Source of the DNA: Lysobacterales bacterium | GTDB lineage: Bacteria > Pseudomonadota > Gammaproteobacteria > Xanthomonadales > SZUA-5 | Direction of reading: 5' to 3' | Assembly: GCA_022841325.1 (NCBI GenBank) | Contig: JALHRS010000012.1 | Coordinates: 1-64,000, forward strand | Length of the DNA: 64,000 nucleotides | Shown here: one piece after another, positions 55,007 through 62,446 of the stretch | How positions within the stretch are numbered: position 1 is the stretch's first letter | Layout: each line of letters opens with the position of its first letter | Made by a program: the position numbers and the translations under genes | The notes under the pieces: model-generated | Told to the model about the DNA's origin: nothing | Seen by the model: the letters and a program-made list of their open reading frames with translations, nothing else | Databases searched by the model: none

Positions 55007-55024
55007 GCCCGCCAGTTGGCGGGC
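55007..55024. terminator. Candidate bidirectional hairpin
   Basis: GCCCGCC-AGTT-GGCGGGC forms a seven-pair stem between convergent genes. No T-run of note follows, so termination is only possible. Confidence 0.45.
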
Positions 55025-55072
55025 TTGCCTGACGAGGTATGTCATCGCCATAAGCGCACACGGGCGCCTAGA

Positions 55073-55459
55073 TCACTCTTGATTCTGCCGACGCATGGTA
55101 CTTGGATTCGCACGCAACTGCGCCAGTAGATCGGCAGCGTGCTTCTTCTCGCCAGCGGTCAGGATCGACGCGCAGCCGTCATGCCTGCGAAGCGACCTCC
55201 CAAGATATCGAAAGGCGTCCAGCATGCGCAGCGACTGCGCAAGATGCCAAGCGTTATCCACCTGCTCCCCGTCGACCTCGAAACCTGCCGCATCAAGGCA
55301 AGCGGGTCTCAATGAATGCCGGAAGTGGCCCATAGGGTGAAACCCCTTGCACCGATGGCAATGGAACGTGCCAGTCGCGTGCTCTGCCTCGTCGCCATGC
55401 GCGTAGAAGCGGGTCGGATCTAATTCGACGGTCAATGCCGTCTTTGCTGCGGTTCTCAT
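55073..55459 (-). CDS. Small protein with CxxC zinc-like motif, element-encoded
   Basis: 128 aa. FHCHRCKGFHPMGHFRHSLRPAC has Cys and His residues placed as in a small metal-binding knuckle. The rest is helical (AWHLAQSLRMLDAFRYLGRSL). Function unknown; probably a phage-type accessory protein. Leftward, as are all genes from here to the integrase. Confidence 0.55.
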   Translation of the reverse strand: MRTAAKTALTVELDPTRFYAHGDEAEHATGTFHCHRCKGFHPMGHFRHSLRPACLDAAGFEVDGEQVDNAWHLAQSLRMLDAFRYLGRSLRRHDGCASILTAGEKKHAADLLAQLRANPSTMRRQNQE

Positions 55460-55491
55460 TTGATCATCTCCTGAGTGTAGAACTGCGCCTG

Positions 55492-55743
55492 CTAGTTCAG
55501 TGGCCTGCCATGCCTTTTGAGCGCCTCGGGCAGGTCGCCCGCCATCCCCGCCGATATGGTTTCGTACAAGGTCGCCATCGCGTTGACAGCGCCAGCGCCG
55601 GCAGCGTCGGCCAGGTCTGGGCAGTTCTCGACCATTAGCGCGGCCATCCTGCGCATATCGCCCGCGACCTTTGCTCGGTCCATTTGCGCGCCGATGGCGG
55701 CCATTGCGCAGAGCAAAACCAGTGAGTCATCGGAGAGTTTCAT
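55492..55743 (-). CDS. Small element-encoded protein, unknown function
   Basis: 83 aa from ATG 55743 (MKLSDDSLVLLCAMAA). Entirely helical by eye; no motif. It starts 1 bp after the preceding gene ends, so it belongs to the same operon. Confidence 0.5.
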   Translation of the reverse strand: MKLSDDSLVLLCAMAAIGAQMDRAKVAGDMRRMAALMVENCPDLADAAGAGAVNAMATLYETISAGMAGDLPEALKRHGRPLN

Positions 55744-55744
55744 A

Positions 55745-56170
55745 TCAGCGCCCCGCCGCCGCTCGGTCGCGCTCGATGGCATCCAGTACCTTGCGCACCA
55801 GCTGGTCTATCTGGTCATTGGAGAGCCGGACCGTCTGCCCGGTCGCCGCGCTCTGTTCGTTGCGTACTACCAGTTCGACAGTGCTGGTCTTGCCGCCTGC
55901 CGCCGTCTGACTGGCCGTTGAGTCCGCAGCAGCGCCGGCACCGCCGCCGACACCGAAGCCCCCAGCAACGCCGGCCGCTTGTGCCTCCTGTGCCACGGCG
56001 ATCTCTTCACGGGAAATTTCGATGGCGCGCTCGCGCTCCTTGTTGATATCGCGCTGGGCCACGGTGACACCCAAAGAGCGGGTAACAAACTCTTCGTTGC
56101 GTCGGATCAGCTGCTCCATCGCGTCGTTGTAGGCCTCGACCTCTTTGGTCCCGGCAACGAGTCCTTCCAC
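55745..56170 (-). CDS. Possible fragment of a phage tail tape-measure protein
   Basis: About 141 aa from a GTG at 56170, 4 bp after the upstream gene ends; the frame is open further but that part overlaps the neighbour. Coiled-coil text (DAMEQLIRRNEEFVTRSLGV, INKERERAIEISREEIAVAQ), a glycine-rich stretch (GGFGVGGGAG) and a short C-terminal beta/helix unit (VELVVRNEQSAATGQTVRLS) resemble the C-terminal end of tape-measure proteins. The usual length is many times greater, so this would be a remnant. Low certainty. Confidence 0.45.
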   Translation of the reverse strand: MEGLVAGTKEVEAYNDAMEQLIRRNEEFVTRSLGVTVAQRDINKERERAIEISREEIAVAQEAQAAGVAGGFGVGGGAGAAADSTASQTAAGGKTSTVELVVRNEQSAATGQTVRLSNDQIDQLVRKVLDAIERDRAAAGR

Positions 56171-56174
56171 CGCG

Positions 56175-56699
56175 TCACGCGCTGCGCACCGTCGCAAGCT
56201 CCCCAATTGCGAGCACCCCAAGCACCTTGGAGATCGGCCACCGAAGCGCTGCGTCCTGTTGCGCCCGCTCGTCTCCCCATCGCGTGATGATCGCAATAGC
56301 ATCATGGTGCAAGACAGATTCCAGGTCGTCCTGATCGGTCTCTAGCCACGCATCTGCTATCCCTGGGTACCTTCTTGGGCTATCGACACCGCCCAATGCT
56401 CGCCTGACAACCTGATCACGCTGGCACCATAACCACCGCGCCTCTGTCGCAACTACGGAAGCATCGGGCTGCAGGTAGTTGGCTTCCTCTCCATTGTCGG
56501 CGCTAATTCCAACGTAGATGGAGAAGAAATCCTCGCGCGCCCGGTAGATCATCCCGACCATTCGCGCGCTGTCGTTGATATCCACGATGTTGGGCAGAGC
56601 GCCCGTCAGCGGACACCAACTCCATACATCCCAGACTTCCCAGGACTCCGAAGGGGGCAGGATTTCCCGCCCCCTGTCTTCTTCCGCATTAGTTGTCAC
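56175..56699 (-). CDS. Element-encoded protein, unknown function
   Basis: 174 aa starting MTTNAEEDRGREIL. Trp-rich N-terminus (SWEVWDVWSWCPLTGALP) and a DDLESVLHHDAIAIITRWGDE segment. No family recognised. Spaced 3-4 bp from both neighbours, part of a compact leftward operon. Confidence 0.55.
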   Translation of the reverse strand: MTTNAEEDRGREILPPSESWEVWDVWSWCPLTGALPNIVDINDSARMVGMIYRAREDFFSIYVGISADNGEEANYLQPDASVVATEARWLWCQRDQVVRRALGGVDSPRRYPGIADAWLETDQDDLESVLHHDAIAIITRWGDERAQQDAALRWPISKVLGVLAIGELATVRSA

Positions 56700-56702
56700 A
56701 GC

Positions 56703-56978
56703 TCAGTCCGACGACCGGATACGCCTTTCGCGCAGTTCCCCCGTTTTCGCGTCAATCTGTTCGAATAGTCCGTCCGCCAGGAACCCGAGCGCGCCCCGGT
56801 GCTCTTCAGACTCGACGCTGGCCAGCGCAGCAGTACACGCACGCGCAAGCCAGATCGCTTGAAAGAGAGAGTCCTGCAACTGATCGTCCGAGGCGCCATC
56901 TATAGACATGAAGGCTTCGGGAATTGCCACATTGCGGTTGGTAAGCGGTAGGTCAGTGCTATGTTTCTGAGTTGCCAT
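56703..56978 (-). CDS. Element-encoded small protein, unknown function
   Basis: 91 aa from ATG 56978 (MATQKHSTDLPLTNRNVAIP). Helical (LFQAIWLARACTAALASVES) with a basic tail; no known motif. Start chosen to exclude an upstream extension into the integrase gap. First gene after the integrase in the leftward operon. Confidence 0.5.
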   Translation of the reverse strand: MATQKHSTDLPLTNRNVAIPEAFMSIDGASDDQLQDSLFQAIWLARACTAALASVESEEHRGALGFLADGLFEQIDAKTGELRERRIRSSD

Positions 56979-57048
56979 GGTCGCCAGTCTCCATAGGGTT
57001 GGCGGATGTGGAAGTCGTGGCGGAGTGCTGTAACACTCCGCCACGGCG

Positions 57049-58533
57049 CTACGCCGTCGCCTCGCGACGGATCTTCTTCCCTATTGCGTTCGCCTCTCTC
57101 GGCGCCCGCTTTGGGCTGGGTATTTTCTTCTTTGCCGGCGCTTGCCCGGGTTTCGCCGCCGCTTCATCGCGTTTGCGTCGAAACTCAGCGATGCTCTGCT
57201 TTGACTCGATCCACGACGACCACAAATCAAGAGCTGCGCGCTTTTCGGGCAGATACGCCGCCCGGTCATAGTGCCGAGCTGATACATCTGCGGCCTGAGC
57301 GTGGTTCATCAGCTGGTCGCGGGTGGCCTTAGGGATTCCCAAGTCACCCATGAGTGTCTTCACCGACCGCCGAAGGTCACGCGCCACGAAATGCGCTATG
57401 GGCTCGCCCTCTTCGGCACACTTCGCGATCCACCGACGCAAGGCCTGGTTGATTGAGCGGAAGCGCGTTCCTTCGCCATCGCCGCCAGGGAAGAGGCGAT
57501 GCGCTGCATCGCGCTCTTGCTCTTTGGCCTTCAGCGTTTCATGCGCCTTGATCTCTTTCAACACAGCATTGATCGCCGGCGTGATCGGGATCGCATGCGG
57601 TCGCGCGTTCTTCGTCGTGCCCTTGGGCATGGTCCACACACCGGCCTCCTGGTCGAAGTGTGCCCACTCAGCCCGCAGGGTTTCTTGTATGCGCTGGCCA
57701 CCAGCGACCAAGATCAGGCGCAGCGCCAGGCGCGACCAGATACCGAAGGATTTCGGCTCAGCGAGCGCCAGCCACAAGCGCCGGAACTCGCGTTCAGTCA
57801 AGGCGCGCTCCCCTACCTTTTCATTCTTCAGCGGTCTCGGCACATCGCGCACCGGATTGTGAGTTAGGCCGAACATGGGCGCATCCACCGCCTTGTCGAA
57901 ACCTAGATCGTCCTCGATGCCAAAGCGAAACGCCGCATTGAGATAGCCCCGAACTCGGTTGGCATAGTGCCGCGCGTCCCGCCCCACGATCTCAACCAGC
58001 ACCGCACGCACATCCAACGGTCCAACGTCCTTCGCCTTGGTGTTAGCCCCCAGGATAGGCAACGCCTCCTTGTCCAAAGCTCGCTTGATCTCAGGCCAGG
58101 ACCGCGCGCCACGCCGCTTCAGGCTGTCCACGTAGGCATCGAACAGCATCTTAACCGAACCAATAGCGGCATCGCGGGCCCTCGCCTCTGCGGCCTCGCG
58201 TTCGCGCCGTTGTGCTTCCGCATTTCGCTCCGTCTCTTGCTCTACAGGGTCAAGCCCTCTCCGCCGTTCCTCGCGCAGCGCTGCGGCCTTGTCCTTGGCC
58301 GCTTTGATTGCTCGCTCTTTGTCGGTGGTCGTGCCGTGCTGCGGAAAGCTCCCGATGGTCAGCGTCCGAACCGTGCTCGCACCAGGCGCACGCCAGGCAA
58401 CGAAGAACGACACACGGCCAGACGGATGGACCTGTACGCCCAAGCCTTCTCCACCGCCGTCGTAAACCCGGTATGGCTTGGCTCGAAGTTCGAGCTTCGA
58501 AAGGTAGTTAGGCGTGAATCGCTGGCCTGCCAC
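57049..58533 (-). CDS. int: Tyrosine recombinase, P4-type integrase
   Basis: 494 aa. N-terminal DUF4102-like arm-binding domain (YRVYDGGGEGLGVQVHPSGRVSF), SAM-like core-binding domain (VKMLFDAYVDSLKRRG), then the catalytic domain with Arg281 (GQRIQET), the second box ARDLRRS (Arg388), His411 (MNHAQ) and Tyr422 (RHYDRAAY). The usual His of box II is Arg385 here, a variation seen in this branch. A basic C-terminal tail follows. Sits 194 bp from attR; it catalyses integration into tRNA-Arg. Confidence 0.95.
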   Translation of the reverse strand: MAGQRFTPNYLSKLELRAKPYRVYDGGGEGLGVQVHPSGRVSFFVAWRAPGASTVRTLTIGSFPQHGTTTDKERAIKAAKDKAAALREERRRGLDPVEQETERNAEAQRREREAAEARARDAAIGSVKMLFDAYVDSLKRRGARSWPEIKRALDKEALPILGANTKAKDVGPLDVRAVLVEIVGRDARHYANRVRGYLNAAFRFGIEDDLGFDKAVDAPMFGLTHNPVRDVPRPLKNEKVGERALTEREFRRLWLALAEPKSFGIWSRLALRLILVAGGQRIQETLRAEWAHFDQEAGVWTMPKGTTKNARPHAIPITPAINAVLKEIKAHETLKAKEQERDAAHRLFPGGDGEGTRFRSINQALRRWIAKCAEEGEPIAHFVARDLRRSVKTLMGDLGIPKATRDQLMNHAQAADVSARHYDRAAYLPEKRAALDLWSSWIESKQSIAEFRRKRDEAAAKPGQAPAKKKIPSPKRAPREANAIGKKIRREATA

Positions 58534-58566
58534 TTGGCACCTGTCAAAGCATCAGGAAGACGCGCC

Positions 58567-58588
58567 AAGCATACACCGAAGCATACGG
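58567..58588. repeat. Integrase arm-type sites, right
   Basis: Two AGCATAC copies 12 bp apart (AAGCATACACCGAAGCATAC), matching the left pair at 53454-53475. Confidence 0.7.
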
Positions 58589-58726
58589 TTATCAATGGGT
58601 GCTCTTGGTGGCCTATGGCATATCCAATTTCGCCAAAAACACATTTTACTCGTCATTTCAGTGGCTTATGAATTTTCCGCTGGTGTCTCTTGGTGTCTTG
58701 TGAAGTGCCCTGAATGCTGCCTTACA

Positions 58727-58775
58727 CTGGCTTCGAACCAGGTGGTCGGGGGTTCGAGTCCCTCCGGGCCCGCCA
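58727..58775. other. attR: 49-bp direct repeat of tRNA-Arg 3' end
   Basis: Identical to 53347-53395. It lacks the 5' half of the tRNA and is not a functional gene. Confidence 0.93.
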
Positions 58776-58997
58776 ATCCGGAATCTCCTCGGAAGCCTCT
58801 CTTTGGTGGCGACAAGCCAGCCAGATGCGCAGCGCCCACGGCACAGACGGACCAGGCGCGCCGCAGTCATTCGCGCGGGCCAGCTCCGCGGTTTGGTCCT
58901 GGCCGCCCGCTCAGGCCGCATCCCGCGACTACGCCAGCCGGCGACTAGCCGCGCGCCCGTCAGACGCCTACGATCCAGTGCAACTCCTGACCCCAGG

Positions 58998-59453
58998 CGC
59001 TTCCTCGGCCAACGCCGCCTCTACTTCTACGTCGGCAAGCGCGTCTCACATCACCTGGATGCCGAGTTCGCGGGTCGCGTCCTGCTGCCTGCAGACCTCG
59101 CCATCGAGATCGAAGTCGAAGAACCAATCTACTTCGACACCGACTTCAACCCGATCTTCGCCCTGGTCCACGAGAACTACCAGCGCGACGCCGTGCCAGT
59201 AGACCTCGGTGTAAACCACATCGATCTGCGCCTGCTCGCGCCGGTCGATCTGGCCGTCAGCAAGATCGCCCGATTCGCCGACGTGGATCGCGAAGACATC
59301 GCCAGCCTGGTGCAGGCCGGCCTGACCGCCGCCGCCGCCATCGCCCAGCGCGCCCGCGAGGCAGTCACGGCCTAAATCGGCAACCTCGCCGACAACCGCC
59401 ACAAGATCGAGCAGGCTGTAGAGCTGGCGCGGCGCGCCGGACCAGACCCGTAG
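58998..59453 (+). pseudogene. C-terminal remnant of a DUF6036-like nucleotidyltransferase
   Basis: The frame LYFYVGKRVSHHLDAEFAGR, DFNPIFALVHENYQRDAVPV, LRLLAPVDLAVSKIARFADV, DREDIASLVQAGLTAAAAIA is the C-terminal part of a DUF6036/AbiEii-like nucleotidyltransferase family. The N-terminal active-site half is missing. A TAA at 59373-59375 breaks the frame; reading through it gives NLADNRHKIEQAVELARRAG before a TAG at 59451, supplied by a GTAG-headed repeat. It lies directly beyond attR. Confidence 0.72.
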
Positions 59454-59874
59454 GGCGAACCCGCCTGCCGCATGGCATCAATGAGCGACAATCCCCTGAG
59501 CGAATTCCGCCCACAGGCTGGCGGTGAGCGCAGCAAAGCCCAACTTCAGCGCACCACGAAACCCGAATGTTGCGGTTCGCTGCGCTCACCGATCACCACA
59601 ACCTGTGCCCGCCAGCCCATGCTTTACGCCAAGTCATGGGTTCGCGGTGAGCGCAGCGAACCCCAACGGCAACGCGCAGATTGCCCGGCAAGATGGATGT
59701 CCAGATCTCGACGCGGCGTTACCGGCATCTGTGTCGAGATCAGGTCTGCGCACGCTTCTGAAAGCCAGGAAATTTCGCGGGCGTGCCGGGCTTCGCACTG
59801 ATAACGCGAACCCGGGCCAATGGATGTCCAGATCCCGCCCATTGAGATCCCGCCCATCAAGCCGATGATATGTG
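59454..59874. repeat. Intergenic repeat region
   Basis: No intact gene. GGTTCGCTGCGCTCACC palindromes occur around 59517-59590 and 59637-59665, also at 63458-63530. A module with CACGCTTCTGAAAGCCAGGA and GGATGTCCAGATC at about 59715-59837 recurs at 62333-62446. Confidence 0.75.
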
Positions 59875-60318
59875 TCAGCCTTCGCCTCCGGAGTCCAACA
59901 GCCTGTCGATAGCCGACTTGTCCGCCAAGAGAACTCTCACGGCCACCTTTCGATCCTTGATGACCATGAATTGCGTGCCTTTCTCCGGTCCCTGCACTTC
60001 AATGTCACTGAGGTCACACGGGTGATCGGAAAGAAACTTGGAGATGACTGAGTCTCGATCTGGCCAAGGAATGGCGCCGGTGGCCCGGTCATAGCGACCG
60101 AAATTGTATCCAAGGACTCCGGCCGCTAACACGGCAGAGTTGACGTAGCCCAGTGTGCGCCCTCGGTACTGAAATTCTATCATGCCAGGGCTATCCGAAC
60201 TCTGTGAAACGCCGCCGACCGGAACTACCTGAAATTCTTGATTCAGGATTCTCGAAAGGACGTACAAAAGGCTTCTGGCGGAAGTAGGTGCGCGACTGTG
60301 ACCTTTGACGCTGCTCAT
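59875..60318 (-). CDS. Protein of unknown function
   Basis: 147 aa starting MSSVKGHSRAPTSARSLLYV. No signal peptide or motif recognised. LGYVNSAVLAAGVLGYNFGRY and QFMVIKDRKVAVRVLLADKS suggest a small alpha/beta protein. Lower GC than the core genes. Lies in the repeat-flanked zone with toxin-antitoxin genes. Confidence 0.55.
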   Translation of the reverse strand: MSSVKGHSRAPTSARSLLYVLSRILNQEFQVVPVGGVSQSSDSPGMIEFQYRGRTLGYVNSAVLAAGVLGYNFGRYDRATGAIPWPDRDSVISKFLSDHPCDLSDIEVQGPEKGTQFMVIKDRKVAVRVLLADKSAIDRLLDSGGEG

Positions 60319-60359
60319 TCTTGCCTCCCATTACTGCGCCACGGATAGACGAGAGAAGC

Positions 60360-61007
60360 CTAAAGAGCGCCTCGCTCAAGCCCCTCTCCCCGCCAATTGC
60401 CAAACACGGTCTTCAACCGCTCTACCGTATGCCGCCACTTAGGTGTGGTTGGCTGGCACACGGTGTTCTGGTTGCCGAAAAGGCCGACTTCGTTGACGGC
60501 TTGATTGGCGGGCACGGCGTTGAGCCATTTCACGCGTACGAAGTACTCGGCGCGGTCGGGGTCGTCGGCGGATTGGCGATATTTGTCGGCGTGTGTCAGC
60601 ACGGACATGGCGGGTTGATCGCCGTTCTCGGTAGGTACGGTGAACTCGGTGACGGGCTGCACGGATTCCAGCACCTGGCCGACGCCTACGTATCCGGTCT
60701 TGGGGATCTTGACCCATACGCGGTCGCCGGGGGAGAGCAGCTTGAGGGTTTGGCTGTACCAGCTGCCACCACCGCCGCTGATGTAGCCGTACTTGCGGGC
60801 CTCGTCCCAACTGCGTGAGGACGGGTCGCCGAAGGACACGTAGTACTCGCCGTTCCACGGTTCCTTCTCGCCCTTGGTCTTGCCGGACACCGCCACATTG
60901 GCCTGGGTCTCAACGGGATCGATCAGCCAGGCGCGGCTGAGCAGTTGCTGGCCGTCGTGCTCGAAGACCTGGATGAACACGACATAGACAGCAATTTTGC
61001 CGTGCAT
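60360..61007 (-). pseudogene. 3' fragment of a PD-(D/E)XK nuclease-like gene
   Basis: From ATG 61007 the frame encodes the middle and C-terminal part of the protein whose N-terminal nuclease half is at 62344-63312. About 375 bp (60612-60985) match 62449-62822 with some 15 mismatches and no gaps. The C-terminal 80 residues (HADKYRQSADDPDRAEYFVR, VKWLNAVPANQAVNEVGLFG) exist only here. A GTAG-headed palindrome abuts the 5' break at 61010. The nuclease domain is absent, so it is non-functional or a separate C-terminal module. Confidence 0.8.
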
Positions 61008-61184
61008 GTGTAGGGTGGATTCCGCGCGATGAAGCGTGTGCCGGATCCACCCTATCCGGGAGTCCGCCTTACTCGATTTCAGGCCGGCCGAACCCGACAT
61101 GCGCCTCGATCCTGCCACAAGGCGAGAGAATGTAGCCGTGTGCCACACAACCTATCGGGCTGGTGTCGCTGGCGACGGTCGGGC

Positions 61185-61619
61185 TCACCAGCTTGCCTCC
61201 CCTGGCGGCGGCAAAGTTTCGACGACATCAAGCAATCGCCGAGCAGCGTCGATCAACGCATGAAGCAGGTTTTGATCATGCTCCAGATGGCCTTCGTATT
61301 CGGACAGGTTGCGGCGCTCGTGTGCCTTGGCCAGCACCCGCCATAGTTCCGGTGGAAGGCCGGTGGTGTGGGGCAAGGCCTGGAACACCAGATAGCGGTT
61401 GTCCGAGCGATAGCCCAGCCGGCGCAATGCACAAAGTGCCAGCGCGTGGGCCGCGTTGTAGGCCAGGTCGAAGCGGCCGTCGAAGCTCAAGTCTTCCCGC
61501 TCCGCATCGGCCAGTCGCGCTCGGGCCGACTCGCGCAAGCCGCGCATCTCCCGAGCCGCGGCCGGCTCGCGCTTGAGCTTGCCGATGCGCGCCAGGTTGT
61601 CCAGCTCAGCCGAGGCCAT
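61185..61619 (-). CDS. HEPN-domain protein, probable toxin of an MNT/HEPN pair
   Basis: 144 aa from ATG 61619, overlapping the end of the nucleotidyltransferase gene by 14 bp. Helical throughout: LARIGKLKREPAAAREM, FDLAYNAAHALALCALRRLG, and the C-terminal KAHERRNLSEYEG where RN-x3-Y stands at the place of the HEPN RNase motif (Rx4-6H). The canonical final His is Tyr here, as in some MNT-partner HEPNs. In such pairs the nucleotidyltransferase restrains the HEPN RNase by AMPylating a Tyr. Confidence 0.75.
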   Translation of the reverse strand: MASAELDNLARIGKLKREPAAAREMRGLRESARARLADAEREDLSFDGRFDLAYNAAHALALCALRRLGYRSDNRYLVFQALPHTTGLPPELWRVLAKAHERRNLSEYEGHLEHDQNLLHALIDAARRLLDVVETLPPPGEASW

Positions 61620-62226
61620 CGCTCGATCCAAGCACAAACAACCGGGGCTGCGCGGCTATGCGCGCTGCGAAGCTATCCGGCTCAGCGCATTTGCGCTGCC
61701 ATTCCGCGTAGTTCATCAGGTTGGGGCTAATCGTTCGCGCCAGAGCCTCCTCGGCCACAGGCAACGCTGCGTACAGCTCTCCGTATTCGAGGTCATCGGC
61801 AATCACCATCAGGTCGATGTCGCTGTCGGCGTGGTCTGTGCGCTTCGCAATCGAGCCGTAGACGAAGGCGGCCTTGATCTTCCCGGATAGCGTTGCCAGC
61901 GCTGCCCGCAACGGTTCGACCAGGCCTACCGTCTTGCGTACCAGCCCGACCAGTTCGGCGAAGATTGGCGAATCGGCATTGGCCTGGTAGTGCTTTTGGT
62001 TGCCGATGCGCTGCGCCCTAACCAGCCCGGCTGCCTCAAGCCGGGTCAGCAACCGATGCACTGATCCGGTGCCAGAATCGGCCAGACGAATCAGCTCCGC
62101 GCTCTGAAACCGGCGCTGCGGTTGACCGAACAACAGAGCCAGCACGCGCTGCTGCACAGGCGTAAACAACACGCTGGCCAAGCCCGCTGGGCCGGCCGGT
62201 TGCTTGGCGGTAGATTTCATTCCCAT
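61606..62226 (-). CDS. MNT-type nucleotidyltransferase with N-terminal winged helix, probable antitoxin
   Basis: 206 aa from ATG 62226; ATG 62241 or 62220 are alternatives. N-terminal HTH (VLALLFGQPQRRFQSAELIR, SVHRLLTRLEAAGLVRAQRI) fused to a minimal nucleotidyltransferase with FVYGSIAKRTDHADSDIDLM, the GSx(10)DxD active site. The HTH suggests self-regulation, and a palindrome overlaps the start region. Forms an operon with the HEPN gene. The fusion of HTH to MNT is known in several TA and Abi systems. Confidence 0.85.
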   Translation of the reverse strand: MGMKSTAKQPAGPAGLASVLFTPVQQRVLALLFGQPQRRFQSAELIRLADSGTGSVHRLLTRLEAAGLVRAQRIGNQKHYQANADSPIFAELVGLVRKTVGLVEPLRAALATLSGKIKAAFVYGSIAKRTDHADSDIDLMVIADDLEYGELYAALPVAEEALARTISPNLMNYAEWQRKCAEPDSFAARIAAQPRLFVLGSSDGLG

Positions 62227-62233
62227 ATTGGGA
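62221..62233. promoter_or_regulatory. Candidate operator at the MNT start
   Basis: TCCCA-TAT-TGGGA is a perfect 5-3-5 palindrome overlapping the start codons. A TATGAT -10-like box lies just upstream on the minus strand (about 62239-62244). This would place the operator at the transcription start. Confidence 0.45.
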
Positions 62234-62332
62234 GCGATCATACCCGAAAAAGGAATTCCTCGCGAGACATCGCGAACTACCGATTGGCCGCGCACGCTCT
62301 CGCGATGGCTTCCTCGTCGACGTCGTAGGCAT

Positions 62333-62446
62333 CCGTATCGAAATCAGGGTGACGCACGCTTCTGAAAGCCAGGAAACTTCGCGCGCCTGCCGGGCATGGC
62401 AGTGCGGGCGCCATTTGCCCGACACAATGGATGTCCAGATCTCGCC
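62333..62446. repeat. CACGCTTCTGAAAGCC module, copy 2
   Basis: Shares CACGCTTCTGAAAGCCAGGA, TTCGCGxGC and GGATGTCCAGATC with 59715-59837. It replaces the natural 3' end of the nuclease gene at 62448. Confidence 0.7.

Larger units (their letters stand above)
53347..58775. mobile_element. 5.4-kb integrative element in tRNA-Arg
   Basis: Bounded by 49-bp direct repeats of the tRNA 3' end, with a tyrosine integrase adjacent to the right end and paired integrase arm-like repeats inside each end. It carries a two-gene cargo (53511-54976) and a block of small phage-like genes (55073-56978). No replication, capsid or packaging gene is seen, so it is a satellite-like or degenerate element. Confidence 0.9.

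Noticed and set aside
58727-58775. Second tRNA-Arg gene
   Set aside because: Only the 3' 49 bases are present; it is attR of the integrated element.
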